Assembly: GCA_001661515.1 (NCBI GenBank)
Contig: LUVW01000015.1
Coordinates: forward strand, 1,019,453 to 1,083,452
DNA: 64,000 bases
Direction: 5' to 3'
Source: Capniomyces stellatus
Taxonomy: Eukaryota; Kickxellomycota; Harpellomycetes; Harpellales; Legeriomycetaceae
In this document: piece after piece, positions 46,755 through 57,569 of the stretch
Layout: each line of letters begins with the position of its first letter
How positions within the stretch are numbered: position 1 is the stretch's first letter
The notes under the pieces: model-generated
Seen by the model: the letters and a program-made list of their open reading frames with translations, nothing else
What the model was told of the DNA's origin: nothing
Database searches by the model: none
Translations under genes and position numbers: made by a program

Positions 46755-49700
46755 ATGAAGGTAATACGAATAATAGCATATTGATAAATCCATACAAATG
46801 CTACTTTATTGTTTTGAATAAGAGGTGTATTACATGGTAGCAATTCTGGGGAATTGCTTTTATTGATTTAATTCTCGAGCGTAGAGTAAAGGCTGTAAAT
46901 TTTACCAAGTTATACCAACTTTTATAATTATAACGCTGTTTTTAAAGCAGGGAAGAAAAAAGTCGAGCAGTAATCCAAGCGAGATATTCGATATCCATTC
47001 ATACTATATGAGCATATCATTTCCTGATCGAAAAATTAAAAAAGCCAAGAGCTTGAATGTTGGGAGCCTGGCTGTTGGGAGCATGGGGCTAGGGGGATCC
47101 ACGGGTTTGCTGCGAATGGCGAGCCAGGTAGATTTGAGCAAGGAGTTTATTGAGATTTCCAGCCCAGTGGAAACAGATAAAAGTACTTCTGAGTCGTTTA
47201 GGTTAGTCGTGGAATTAGACACGGAAATAAGCAATAATAAGCCTGGAAAGGACGTAACAAATGGGGCTAATGGGCTGAATACTGAAAAGAAATCAGAGAA
47301 GAGCAAATATACTGTAGTAGAAACAAAAAAGGCAGCACAACAAGCAAAAAAAGACAATAAAGATGACGAAATCCCGATGTATATTATACTTTCGAGCGAC
47401 AATGATGCGGATGGCAGTGCTAGCAATGGTAGCTTGTCTGATAAAAGGGCAATACCAGACATGGATGGTATACAAAGCAACAAGCATATAGAAAATATGG
47501 AAAGGCTTCAATGCAGCGCAAAAAAAGAGTCTGCTGATGTAGACAGCACTGACAGCACTATTGGAATGCTGAATAATAGTGACAGTGTCAACAATATGAT
47601 TATAAACACAAGTGAGAAAGAAATTAATGGTATTGCCGTTATTGGGGTCGGGTTCGGGTTCGGGGGTGAGAGTAGTGACAACAGTAAAAGCAAAAGTGGC
47701 GTCAAAAGCGAGAATCTAAAAGAGTCTGATGGTAAATTTACCGACGAATTTAAAGATATCGTCACACTTGAAGGAGATGGGAATGTAGGTTTGAAAGCTT
47801 TGGAAGAAAATGTAGATAATGTGAGTAAAGGCGATTTGCCAAAAATAGAAAGCCAAACAAAAGACTTGAAGGAAAATCCAACTCTGGCTATATGTGATTC
47901 TAATCCCGAGCCAGCTTGCCTTGTAATGGAGCATGATGACATGGACTCTGGATTCGGCTTTGAAGCCCCATTACCAAGCACACCTACCGAGATATTGGAG
48001 GAGTATTTGGAAGAATTACCAAAGTTGTGTGTAAATAAAAACAATAAACACGAGCTGGATACCCTAGAAATTCAGGATCCGTTGATTGAAAAATTACGTA
48101 GTGAGAGCATACCTGAAAATGGCGTTCATAACGAACTAAACTTTTCCGAGCTGTTTATAGACAGTAATCTGATCGGTACCAAGAGTTTGGTAATTGGGAG
48201 AACCAGCCTAGATAAAAGCGGAGGGGCCGATATAAATGTTGTTGAAGAACGCTCGCCCAGTGCTGGCGACTTTAACTTGATTGGCTTTGAGAACGAGGAT
48301 GTTGCTGACGACTCTGGCAGATCTGAACCTGTAGTCGATAACTGTGTTGGGCACAGTGCGGACAAGGAAGTAGACGAGACCAGCGCTGACACACTTTTTA
48401 AAGAAGACCCGGAAGCGGCTGCAAATCTATTGGAGGGTCTTGAGTTGGCCAATAGCAAGTTGGATGAATCGATTCCAGACATTGAGAAGGATATGAATGA
48501 GATTCTGGCTGGAAACGGAGAGGGTGACACAAACACCGATGTTGAAGGTTATAAAAGCGATTGTTCGGCAATAAGTGATACATACAAGGCATATACAATT
48601 GATTACGAGGCCATATCCAAGCGCACAGAGTACAAACCACAAGAACACGCTTTAAATTTCAGTGATGCCTCATTGAACTCGCTGCCAGAAATGGTACCAA
48701 TTCACTTCATTAAATTACACCATTATTGTTATCACGATTACTAACCAATTGCGTTGTCAATTCAAAATGATCTTTATATATATTTGTTTGCTCTTGATTG
48801 ATAGGAAATTGGCGAGTCGGATGAAGAGTTTTTGGAGTTGACAGGCCAAGAACTGATTGCAAAGTCGATTACCAGTAGGTTAGAGGAAAGAAAATCTGAA
48901 GGTCGAAATGGATCAGAAGCAAGCATACCTGATGATTCCAGAGTAGTAGATAGTGACGACTCTGACCCAGAGTTTAGTGCTAGATTTGAACCAAGGCAAG
49001 TCTATAATAAACGCTGTGATTGGGATAAGTTGTCTAAACAACATGATCGACGCACTTTCTTGGTTTTACTACTGTTATTGTTTTACTGTTGTTTAATCAA
49101 AAACATTTGCTGTACAGATAGTTTATTACAACTTGGTTCTAATGATTGAATGTATTAAATCACATAGTCGACTGAATAGAGTTCGTAGCCAGCGGATTTT
49201 GAACAATATGGTGAAAAAAGACAGAGACGAAATCTCGGCTGATTTAAAATCGTTTTTGAAGTCAAAAAGCAGAAACAGCGCGAAAGATTCAAGAGCAGTG
49301 ATGGAGTTTAATAAAACGCGCAGAAAAAACGAAAAGCTGGTTGGTGTTTTCAGCAAATTGAATGATGGGATGAAGAGAAAGAAAAGCCAAAAGACAAAAA
49401 GCAGAAAAAAATTAAGGGGGTTACAAGAAAACTTATCTGACTGTTCGGGCAGCGATTCTGGCAGCAGTGCGGGCACTGGTTCAGAAAGCAGCTCAAGTAT
49501 TTCAACGGGAGTTGCAAACATCTTGGACGAAATCGAATCTGAGCTGCACATAAACAGCGACAGTGAGTGCGAAGCAGACCTCAACTCAAACTCAATCAGT
49601 ATGTCGAACTGGGAAACTGTTAAAAAAATACATGATAACTATGTAAAAAACAACAAAAGCTCAGGCTCTGAAGACCCGGCCCAACATCAGTCCAACGGGA

Positions 49701-51166
49701 TCAGGTTGTTCTCCACCTGGCCACTATCGAAGAACGACAGAGTAACTTCAAAATTCAGAAAAGCGTTTTGCCACAATATCGAGAACGGCAGCTTGAGGAC
49801 TAGTGTTGAGCTTAAAAGCCAGCTGGACGATGATACTATTGAGGATTTGATTATGCTGGTTTTGGGAAGAAGGAGGGGGGAAAGCCCAGAAAATCTGTAC
49901 AATGCCTCGGAGGAGGCCATTCGGATTCTGGACCATGTAGCACGAGTATTTCCCATTTCCAAACTCACCGACCCACTTTCTTACTTTCAGCTACAGGTAG
50001 TTCTTGGTAAAATCGGCCTACATAACCTTTCGCTTGCCCATGTAGACGAGCCTACAAATGGTGATTCGCGACCCCAGCGCCCAAAAAAAAACAGCGGTGT
50101 TGAAGCCAGTGCAAAAATCAGAGCCAAAAGCAACAATGGCAGCGAGTGCAGCAACAATGGCCAATCAGCTGGCTGTATAGATGATGGGTACGGCAACGAC
50201 TTTCCAGACTATGAAGTTGCTACTGTGGTAAAAATGTTTGTGACTGCGTTTCGGTACAACAACTTCAGGCTGGGAATTAAACACCAGAGTTCGGGGACAA
50301 CGAGTTTTGGTGATTGCGATAGCGACGTTTTTGTTCCGTTTAACAATGAGAGTTACTCTAGTTTAGACACTATGGAGTTGGCAAGATCGATTACGGACTT
50401 TTTGATGGCTATTGTTTCGTGTTTAATGGATGTAAAAATGTGCTACCAAACGCTGCGTTTGCAGCAATCGTTGGTCCAGGCTGTTGAGTCGATCCATCCA
50501 TACGTCTGGTCTGCTGTTGCTGACAGCTGGATGTCGCGGCTTTTTGAGATTACCTCAACCCTTCCTATAAGCCTGAAGGCTCTGCTTATTGGTGCGCGCT
50601 TGCCTAAAAGCGAACGAATGCGCGGGATCTTTATTCGCTTAGCCTATGCATACTTTCGGCAGTCTGTTTTGGGCTTTGATCTTTTGCCGCCCTGCAGGTT
50701 TGCATTTTCCACAAGCAGATACGACGACTCGCCTTGCTTTGCCGTCTCAGAGCTCGATATGTACCTGCTTGACCTAAAAGATATTGTGTTTGCCTCCTCT
50801 TACTTCAACTCTATCGATGCATTAACTTCCAGCTCTGACTCCAATGTCGGACTGGTTTCTGAGGCATTTGATCTGATATTTGGCATCAAACTCCTGACTA
50901 TCCTGTTAGCTCCAGGTGATTTTTTGTATACTAATTTTCTGCAGGACCCCGACCGCAATACCACCCACGTAACACCCCAACACATCAAAACTGTTGGTCT
51001 CATCCACAAAAAACTCAAACGCATCTACAACAGACTCAACGACCACAAGCTCAGCGAAAATGGTATTATCTCATGCAAAACCGATCTGAATCAAATGTCT
51101 GTGTGGATGTCCATGACCTGGCTACACCATCCTTCTTTAGACTCTATCTACTACTCCTCAGACTAA
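46755..51166 (+). CDS. large acidic protein with helical C-terminus, function unknown (3-4 exons)
   Basis: I do not recognise this gene with confidence. Main exons: 46951-48693, 48805-48995, 49168-51166. A possible first exon ATG AAG at 46755-46760 with donor GTAATA would give MKGRKKSSSNP; otherwise the start is ATG 47008 (1291 aa). The N-terminal 600 residues are acidic, Ser/Asn-rich and probably disordered. A basic Lys-rich stretch lies in 49200-49430, then an acidic Ser-rich one. The last 450 residues look folded and helical: STWPLSKNDRVTSKFRKAF, IRILDHVARVFPISKLTDP, YVWSAVADSWMSRLFEI, IKLLTILLAP, then KTVGLIHKKLKRIYNRLND. This layout (disordered front, all-helical tail) recalls the CANIN/Nse6-SLF2 family of Smc5/6 partners, which is a weak guess. 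The intron at 48996 uses a GC donor (AG|GCAAGT). Confidence 0.75.
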
Positions 51167-51483
51167 ATATAATTCCATCACTTTAGTATTGGATTGCTAC
51201 CCCTCAATTGTGTACATTATTGCATTTTTACTAAACTAATCAATGATTGTTAACTATCTTAACTTTTTTTTTTCTTTTTTTTTTGACTTTTCACTTTATT
51301 TTGTTCAGTTGTCACAAATAATAAAACTAAGAAACGCTAATTATTGCCAACTAGTGAATTTATCTCGACTTTAACAAGCCAATTTACTTTAAAAACCAAA
51401 ACTAAATTAAATTAAACTAAACTAAACACTCGCCAGAATCCAAAACGCAGGTATTTCAGCTGAAAGTGTGATCATGGCAACCA
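51167..51483. other. short spacer between convergent genes
   Basis: The spacer is T-rich, then carries AAACTAAATT-like repeats at about 51395-51428. Nothing coding is seen. Both neighbours end here. Confidence 0.6.
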
Positions 51484-53014
51484 CTATTCATCATTTTGAT
51501 CTTGCAAAATCTTATTTAATGGTCCTTTTATCTCCACATCAACTTCAATCAAAACCCCGATTTCCAGGTCATTGTTTTTTTTACACTCTATAGCATAATC
51601 GAGATTTTCTTGGTAGCAAACCAGCAAGTTGGCAACAGTGCACGTTTTAAGCTCAATGCTCTTATTTGCGCTTTCACGTTTTGGTCTTTTTAAACTAGCC
51701 TTTTTACTCTCTTCCTTAGTAACGTAATAGGCCATCTCTTTTTCTTTGTAGTCTTTGAAATCTGAATCATCCCTTCCATTTTTTAACATGTCGATACGTA
51801 GCTTTATGATGTCTATCTGCCTGGTACTCAATCCTATAGCAGTTAGTAAGTTGCTTCTGGCACTCATGTCATTGTTTTGTAAAACCTTAAGATCGTTTTC
51901 CAGCAGTTCCATCTCAACGCTTATCTTATTAAACTCCGCCGCATTTTTATCATCGTTTTGGCTCTTAAATTTTGTCAAAAGCTCTTTTTTTTTGTATTTC
52001 TATGTCACCAACTCTCAACTTTATTTTGTCAATTTTATCTTTGAAATTTTTTCTGTCCACTGTATTGTAGTTAGAATAATTTTCCTTCAACTGAACATCC
52101 TTTTTTTGTAGTAGCTCTAGTTCTTTTTCAAAATTCTCAACTATCGCCTTATCCTTTTTTTGTTCTGATTCCAACAACTTGTTTAAATGCGCTTTAAAAC
52201 TTGTATTGTAAATAAATACCGAATTCACACACCTAATGCTGTTTTCTAAAATCAAATTTTCCGGATGTTTGTTTTCCATTTCTTCATTTAAAATCAACAG
52301 TTCCTGTGGTTGCTCGATTGCTTTGGATATCAAGTCTTTGATCTCCTGGACATCCTTATTTATCTTTCCTATCAGCTTCAGATTATTCATCTCCACTGAG
52401 GCTATTTTGATTCGAACATAGTTTTTATCATCTTTTTTGTTACTCTGGTATCCATTATATAAATTGACCACGTACTTTTTGAATATTGCGAAATCAATGT
52501 ACAGCTCTTCAACTTTTGATGCTATCCTTTCAATATCCTTTAGACCTTGCGCGTGTACAGTCTTTTGGGCGTACATGTAGTAGTACCCCAATAGCTTTAG
52601 ACTCTTGATCACGTTTAGGTATTGATTCTTTTCAGGAAACTCATTGATACTTTTGATAAACTCGTCATTGGCAAACGTATCAGTAGTTATAAACTCGTAT
52701 TCTGATAGACCTTTTGCCATTCTGTTCAACAACTTATACTTATATTTAGTAATGTTTTTATGATGGCCAATTCTACTTTCAAAGTACCGCTTATCGTTAA
52801 GATTTATACAATCTTTGATAACCAAGTCCTCGGTTTTTGTGATGTTAATCCCTGGTTCACCAATTTTACATTTAGCAAATAAACTCAGATTATCTACACT
52901 GTCATTTCTTATAAAACAGCCTTGACCACCACCCTCGGCTCTTCTATCGATAACGCCCCCTACTGCAAAACTGCTGATTATTAAAATAATCTGTGCAACC
53001 ACTTTTACCATCAT
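51484..53014 (-). pseudogene. secreted coiled-coil protein, frame broken at an A9 run
   Basis: An upstream frame (53014-51965, 349 aa) starts with a signal peptide, MMVKVVAQIILIISSFAVGG. It has a Cys-containing segment (GGGQGCFIRN, AKCKIG, VIKDCINL), then long Lys/Glu-rich helices. It runs into nine A's (complement of about 51986-51994) and stops 9 codons later. A second frame, one base out, continues from the same point with similar Lys/Glu/Asn composition to a stop at 51484 (FNKISVEMELLENDLKVL, KRPKRESANKS). If the run were A8 the two would form one 509-aa protein. So either the gene is decayed, the base is a sequencing slip, or transcriptional slippage occurs. No family is recognised. A second secreted coiled-coil gene at 59.8-61.0 kb has the same layout. 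Confidence 0.65.
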
Positions 53015-54651
53015 TTGCTTTGGATCTCAAAAACGTTTGTATTTAGGTTTTTATCTTTGTAATGATTTAACTTTTTTAACTGAAAAAATAAAAATAATAC
53101 AACATCAATCTTGGGGACAATGGTGCCAATATATATACCTCGACATGTAAATTATTTATTTATTTTTTTATTTTTTTTAAAAGGTTGATACCAAAAACAC
53201 TGTTGCGTCCTTTCCTTTATTATACTTGTCGTCGCATTTTTTTTGTTATGTCCTTTGTTATATCCACTGCTACACTATTCTATTACTAGCATATACAAAG
53301 CTTAGAACCACTCTAATTCAAGGAAATACAGCCTCATGTACATTAAGCCTATAGCATCAGCTCTGCTGCGCAAATACTCTTTATTCTAGAATGTACATTA
53401 TGTTTAGTACACAAATTGTACATACTTTAAATTGGTGAATTGGTGCTATTTCCACAAAAGATATTGTTGATTTCTGAGACTACATAGTATATTTTTTTAT
53501 CGATCAGATAAGATACCAATGGCACAACGAATTTCACTTTGGTCTTTCTTTGCCTTGATTGGTTTACATCTGTTTCTGATTCAACTTTGGATATTCACAA
53601 CTCTTGACCAGTTGAAACTATCGACACATTAGCTAGATAGCGTAAATGCTACTAGCAAATTTGGGAATTATGTTTGCTGTATGTTTTAAAATCACACCTA
53701 ACCTAAAATCAAATCATATCTTACAAGGATCATGCGTGCTTTACCTATAAAGCGTGTATTCTCCTCGCTGCTTGGTCAATAAGTAGAACAATGGCAGTGC
53801 ATCCCTGTTTCTACTATTGTATCCACCAATGTATTTTCATTAGGGAGCTTGTTCAATAGGTAACTTCCAGGCTATTTTTTAAGCCCCAATAAAGGATACG
53901 AGTTAAACTAAAGAAAAAACATCACTCATTTCACAAGTTACTAACAACAATGCCATATCTTTTACGCTAAACTTTCCGATCCCCACCACAAATCATTTAG
54001 AGTGACAAAGTAAACAACTTGGGCCGATTTCAAACATAGCATTCTTAGTCCACGGCACGTTCAAGAATCGCTAAAAGAGATGTAAACATAGCTTGTTGGT
54101 GTTGTCATTTTCTATCGTCTGAACCCAAAGCTAATAATTTTGAAATTAAGTTGACATTTTTTGAGCTTTTGTAGTTAGTACCGAGATCAAGATGATATTT
54201 AAATATCAGTTAACCAATAACAAGCTCCTGTTGAAAAATAGTCAACAATCAACTTTGTATTAATCCAAAACGAGAAAGTTGGGATCTGTCCACATTAAAG
54301 TATAAAAAAAAAAATCTTCTGACATTAAAACAGACAACTTTACAAATCAAGGCAAGTTTAAAGAGCTGAAAAAAATAGGGGTTGTGTATAATAGCGTAAC
54401 AGTAAATAAAAGTCGGAAGCTTTATAAAAACGTGTATCCCCTACGTAAAATATAGTCAATAACGTTAAACAGTTCTCAAAGATAATAAATTCGATTGAGC
54501 TGCTTGTATAATTTCTTTGGAGAAAGAAAACAAACAAAGGATAGCGACTATTTTTAAAAATCAAGAGCAAAGGAAGGAAGTAGCTAGTTGATAGTTAATA
54601 GAGTAACTAATTGATAGGGAGAAAATATCGAGACGACGAGAATTTACCATA
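53015..54651. other. intergenic region, divergent promoters
   Basis: This lies between the divergently transcribed secreted-protein gene and the CCHC gene. It is AT-rich with no open frame worth calling. A short stretch next to 53014 resembles the leader of the other secreted-protein gene (see findings). Confidence 0.55.
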
Positions 54652-56850
54652 ATGTTTAAATTTGACAACAACTTTGAGGTATTTCCTACCGAGGAGATCA
54701 TTGAGAAATTAGAAATGGAAGTTGTTGAAGAGGAAAAGGTTTATGGAACTGTAGACAAATTTCTCTTGGAAGATCGTGGCCAGAGTGTAGGTGAGGACAG
54801 ATCGACTTTGAAACCCCCAAAAAGCATAAAAGGCGATTCTTTGGCCAATAAGAAGAAAGGATCAAGCAAGAATTCTAAAGAAAAGATTGCCCAAGTCAAG
54901 GGTAGAATAGCTAAAACCGAGCAGGCGGCTTCAAGCCTAGTAGTCAGCAAAAAGTCAGCGGTGATCAAATCAGTTAACCCGAAACCAGAATCCAAGCCTG
55001 CAGAGTTGAAAGCAAGGAAGCCTTGTGCAGCTCATGTACCAGACTCCACTGTCACGGGTAATTCCAAGAGTACAACAGGCTTCAAGAGCATCAAATTTAG
55101 TTTAGATATGGCTACCAGTAAGATTGAGAACGATTTTGGTTCTCAGGTTGAGATTGTTTCGATTATGCATTTGCTGACGGGGCTTCCACCTACAAGTAGC
55201 ATTGTAACAACAAATTCAGGGTCGAATTTGAGATTAGCATGCTCGCTGAACCAATTCAATGGCGATAAGGCAGCTTGCTTGCAAAAGATTGCTGAGTGTG
55301 CTGGTGATATGGTTGTGACATTAGACTTTAATATGTTTGGTACATATTATATTCAATTTTCAAGCAGGAATGAACTTGTTGACTTTTTGAAGAAGAACCG
55401 TGAACTAAATGGCAACAAGGTTATGTATAGTCTAACCCGCAGGCAGTCAGACCAAGAGCTTGTTATCGTTATACCTACAATCGGAAACGAAAACACCCTG
55501 CTGTTTGCCAAGTCTTTCCAAGAAAACATATCTCAAAAGGGCGAGATCATAGACGTTACCGCATGGAGAGTTCCAAACTCAAATCTTTATTCCAACAAAA
55601 TGCTCAGTTTTACCATTGTTCCCAAAGACAACAATATACTCGCAATCGAGGAATATCTAAGTGAATATGGCAAAAGAATTGGCTTGAATTTTTTTGTAAA
55701 AACTAATTCCTGCTACAATTGTGGAAGTCAGAGTCATAAAGCCAAAGCATGCACTGTCGATATAATTGCGGATAGGAGTACAATTAGCTCCAACGATAAT
55801 ACCAACCCTGGCTACAAAGTCAACCCCAACGTCAATACCAACACTAACCACAAAGTCAACCCCAATAATAATGCCAACCCCAACGTTAATTCCAACCCTA
55901 ACCACAAAGTCAACCCCAACAATAATGCCAAACCTAACCACAAAGTCATCCCCAACGTCAATGCCAAATCTGATAGTGAATCCGACTCTGATAGTGAATC
56001 TGAATCTTATAGCGGGACTGGCTCTGATAGTGAATCTGACTCTGATAGCGATTCCGACTCTGATAGTGAGTCCAACTCTGATAGTGAATCCGACTCTGAT
56101 AGCGGAACTGACTCTGATAGCGGAACTGACTATAAATCAGCAAAGCTTTTAGCAGATAGTAAGAAACCTACGCTTGCTATAAAAAATTTACACATACCCA
56201 GAATTATAAAGGCTAAAGCAAAGAGTGATAAGCCAGCGGATTATCTTGGAACCTGCAGGACAGAACCAAACACTATTGTGGCTGGCATGAATGAAAGCAC
56301 TCAAAAGTTGACTATCAGTTCCAAGAAAACGAAGCAGCACAATGCACCAAAAGAATCACCAAAAGACACACTAAAAGATACATCAATTACGGCTGGAAGT
56401 GCAGCAATAGAAAAGGCTACTTATCGTGTCGCTCAAGCACCGACTAAAGCAGGAACAAAAAAAAGGCCAAATAAGGTCAAAGTGGCTGTTTCTGAAAATG
56501 CAAGTGTGGACCCTTCAACTGAAGATCTACTCAACGAGTTTTTGTACGCACTTAAATTGTACGGTCCTAAACCAATAGCACCACTGCCAGCCACTACCAA
56601 AAATAAAGGCAAGGAAAAAGGCAATGCTTTAAATAGGGATAATATCTTGGTTCAAGACAACGCAGTGCACCAGGTATCTTCGATTGTACACGATCTATCA
56701 AAAAAATTGACACCAAGTTTTACACCATTAATGCACAGCCGCAACATCGAAGCTCCAGCTAAGCCCGTCATAAACTCAACCACATCCAGCCTTCTTTGGC
56801 AATTAAATGCCAATATCCAGTCAAAACCTGCCAGTGGTGCTTTCAAGTAA
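54652..56850 (+). CDS. stand-alone CCHC zinc-knuckle protein, LINE ORF1-like
   Basis: A 732-residue single-exon protein. Residues 1-140 are charged, with a Lys/Ser-rich basic tract. About 150-345 look folded and correspond in layout to the ORF1 protein of the retroelement 5 kb downstream: LVIVIPTI and KGEIIDVTAW here against IIVINIPNI and ALGDIAKILDV there. Both lead straight into a zinc knuckle, here C354-x2-C357-x4-H362-x4-C367 (CYNCGSQSHKAKAC). Residues about 375-440 are a tandem Asn/Pro repeat (NHKVNPN units). About 440-495 are a Ser-Asp/Glu repeat. The tail is Lys/Ala-rich. It probably binds RNA or DNA. No endonuclease or reverse transcriptase follows in 700 bp, so it is either an orphan retroelement ORF or a host gene derived from one. 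The long intact frame favours selection or recent insertion. Confidence 0.75.
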   Translation: MFKFDNNFEVFPTEEIIEKLEMEVVEEEKVYGTVDKFLLEDRGQSVGEDRSTLKPPKSIKGDSLANKKKGSSKNSKEKIAQVKGRIAKTEQAASSLVVSKKSAVIKSVNPKPESKPAELKARKPCAAHVPDSTVTGNSKSTTGFKSIKFSLDMATSKIENDFGSQVEIVSIMHLLTGLPPTSSIVTTNSGSNLRLACSLNQFNGDKAACLQKIAECAGDMVVTLDFNMFGTYYIQFSSRNELVDFLKKNRELNGNKVMYSLTRRQSDQELVIVIPTIGNENTLLFAKSFQENISQKGEIIDVTAWRVPNSNLYSNKMLSFTIVPKDNNILAIEEYLSEYGKRIGLNFFVKTNSCYNCGSQSHKAKACTVDIIADRSTISSNDNTNPGYKVNPNVNTNTNHKVNPNNNANPNVNSNPNHKVNPNNNAKPNHKVIPNVNAKSDSESDSDSESESYSGTGSDSESDSDSDSDSDSESNSDSESDSDSGTDSDSGTDYKSAKLLADSKKPTLAIKNLHIPRIIKAKAKSDKPADYLGTCRTEPNTIVAGMNESTQKLTISSKKTKQHNAPKESPKDTLKDTSITAGSAAIEKATYRVAQAPTKAGTKKRPNKVKVAVSENASVDPSTEDLLNEFLYALKLYGPKPIAPLPATTKNKGKEKGNALNRDNILVQDNAVHQVSSIVHDLSKKLTPSFTPLMHSRNIEAPAKPVINSTTSSLLWQLNANIQSKPASGAFK
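55790..55962 (+). repeat. in-frame Asn/Pro coding repeat in the CCHC gene
   Basis: Units around AACCACAAAGTCAACCCCAA alternate with AATAATGCC/AATTCC spacers. The arrays keep other frames open too, which creates a spurious overlapping frame at 55766-56152. Confidence 0.8.
55969..56135 (+). repeat. Ser-Asp/Glu coding repeat in the CCHC gene
   Basis: The array is built on GACTCTGATAGTGAATCT-like 18-bp units encoding SD/SE dipeptides, grading to GTDSDSG at the 3' end. It is a probable expansion hotspot. Confidence 0.85.
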
Positions 56851-57569
56851 ATTGAAACTTGCAACATGTTTAGATGCCAAGACAATTATATACTATGTCG
56901 TGGCTATATGAGCGAAACACTTGCCGCTTGCTACAATTTGACTTGATTGTATAGTTTTTTTTAATTCAGTTCGATTTCTTTATTATTTTTATTTTCATAA
57001 AGCATGCACCTACTTGGATGCCCTGATGGTAATAAACTGATAAATTGGACTTACGCTTAATTTAGTCATGAACCAGAATGTTTTTAAAGATCTATTGTTG
57101 AAGCTATTGGTCTCAATCATAAATTAAGTTGGTCCAATAAAACACCACTACTTTGAACTTTGAACCTATTTATTTCTTTTTGTTACCACTATAATAGAAA
57201 ATGAAAACAAGAAAAAACAAGCCACTTGGTGCAAACCCAGAGACACTTCAAGTACAGTTAAACGAATTGATCAATCTTAAATTGAAATTTTTTCTTCTTC
57301 TTTCTCTATAAAACCAATAATAAAAAAGCACATTAAGCTGTTATCAGTTTCTGGACCAACAATTGCATCATATAAATCAAAATGGTAAGCACAAGTTTCA
57401 AGGAACTAGCCGTTGAATTTACATGTTTGAAGAGCAAAAAATGAGGGGGAGAGGATGTGAGGGTAGAATGGGGAAGAGCTAAGGTAAAACTAAGCAAAGC
57501 ATCTGAATGTTTTTATTCAATTAATAATGTACTTTCGAATAGTCGGCATTTTACAGGACAGGCATAAGA
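56851..57569. other. intergenic region upstream of SKI8
   Basis: No gene is seen. An ATG directly followed by a GTAAGC donor (57382-57390) could mark a 5' untranslated exon of the downstream gene, but it cannot be joined in phase to the first WD repeat as a coding exon. Confidence 0.5.

Noticed and set aside
55766..56152. 128-codon overlapping frame inside the CCHC gene
   Set aside because: It arises from the tandem repeats whose unit lengths keep all frames open; its peptide is a Pro/Thr/Leu repeat with no independent signal.
57382..57390. ATG followed at once by GTAAGC as the SKI8 start
   Set aside because: Joining this phase-0 exon to the first WD exon breaks the frame; ATG at 57570 joins in phase and gives the family length.
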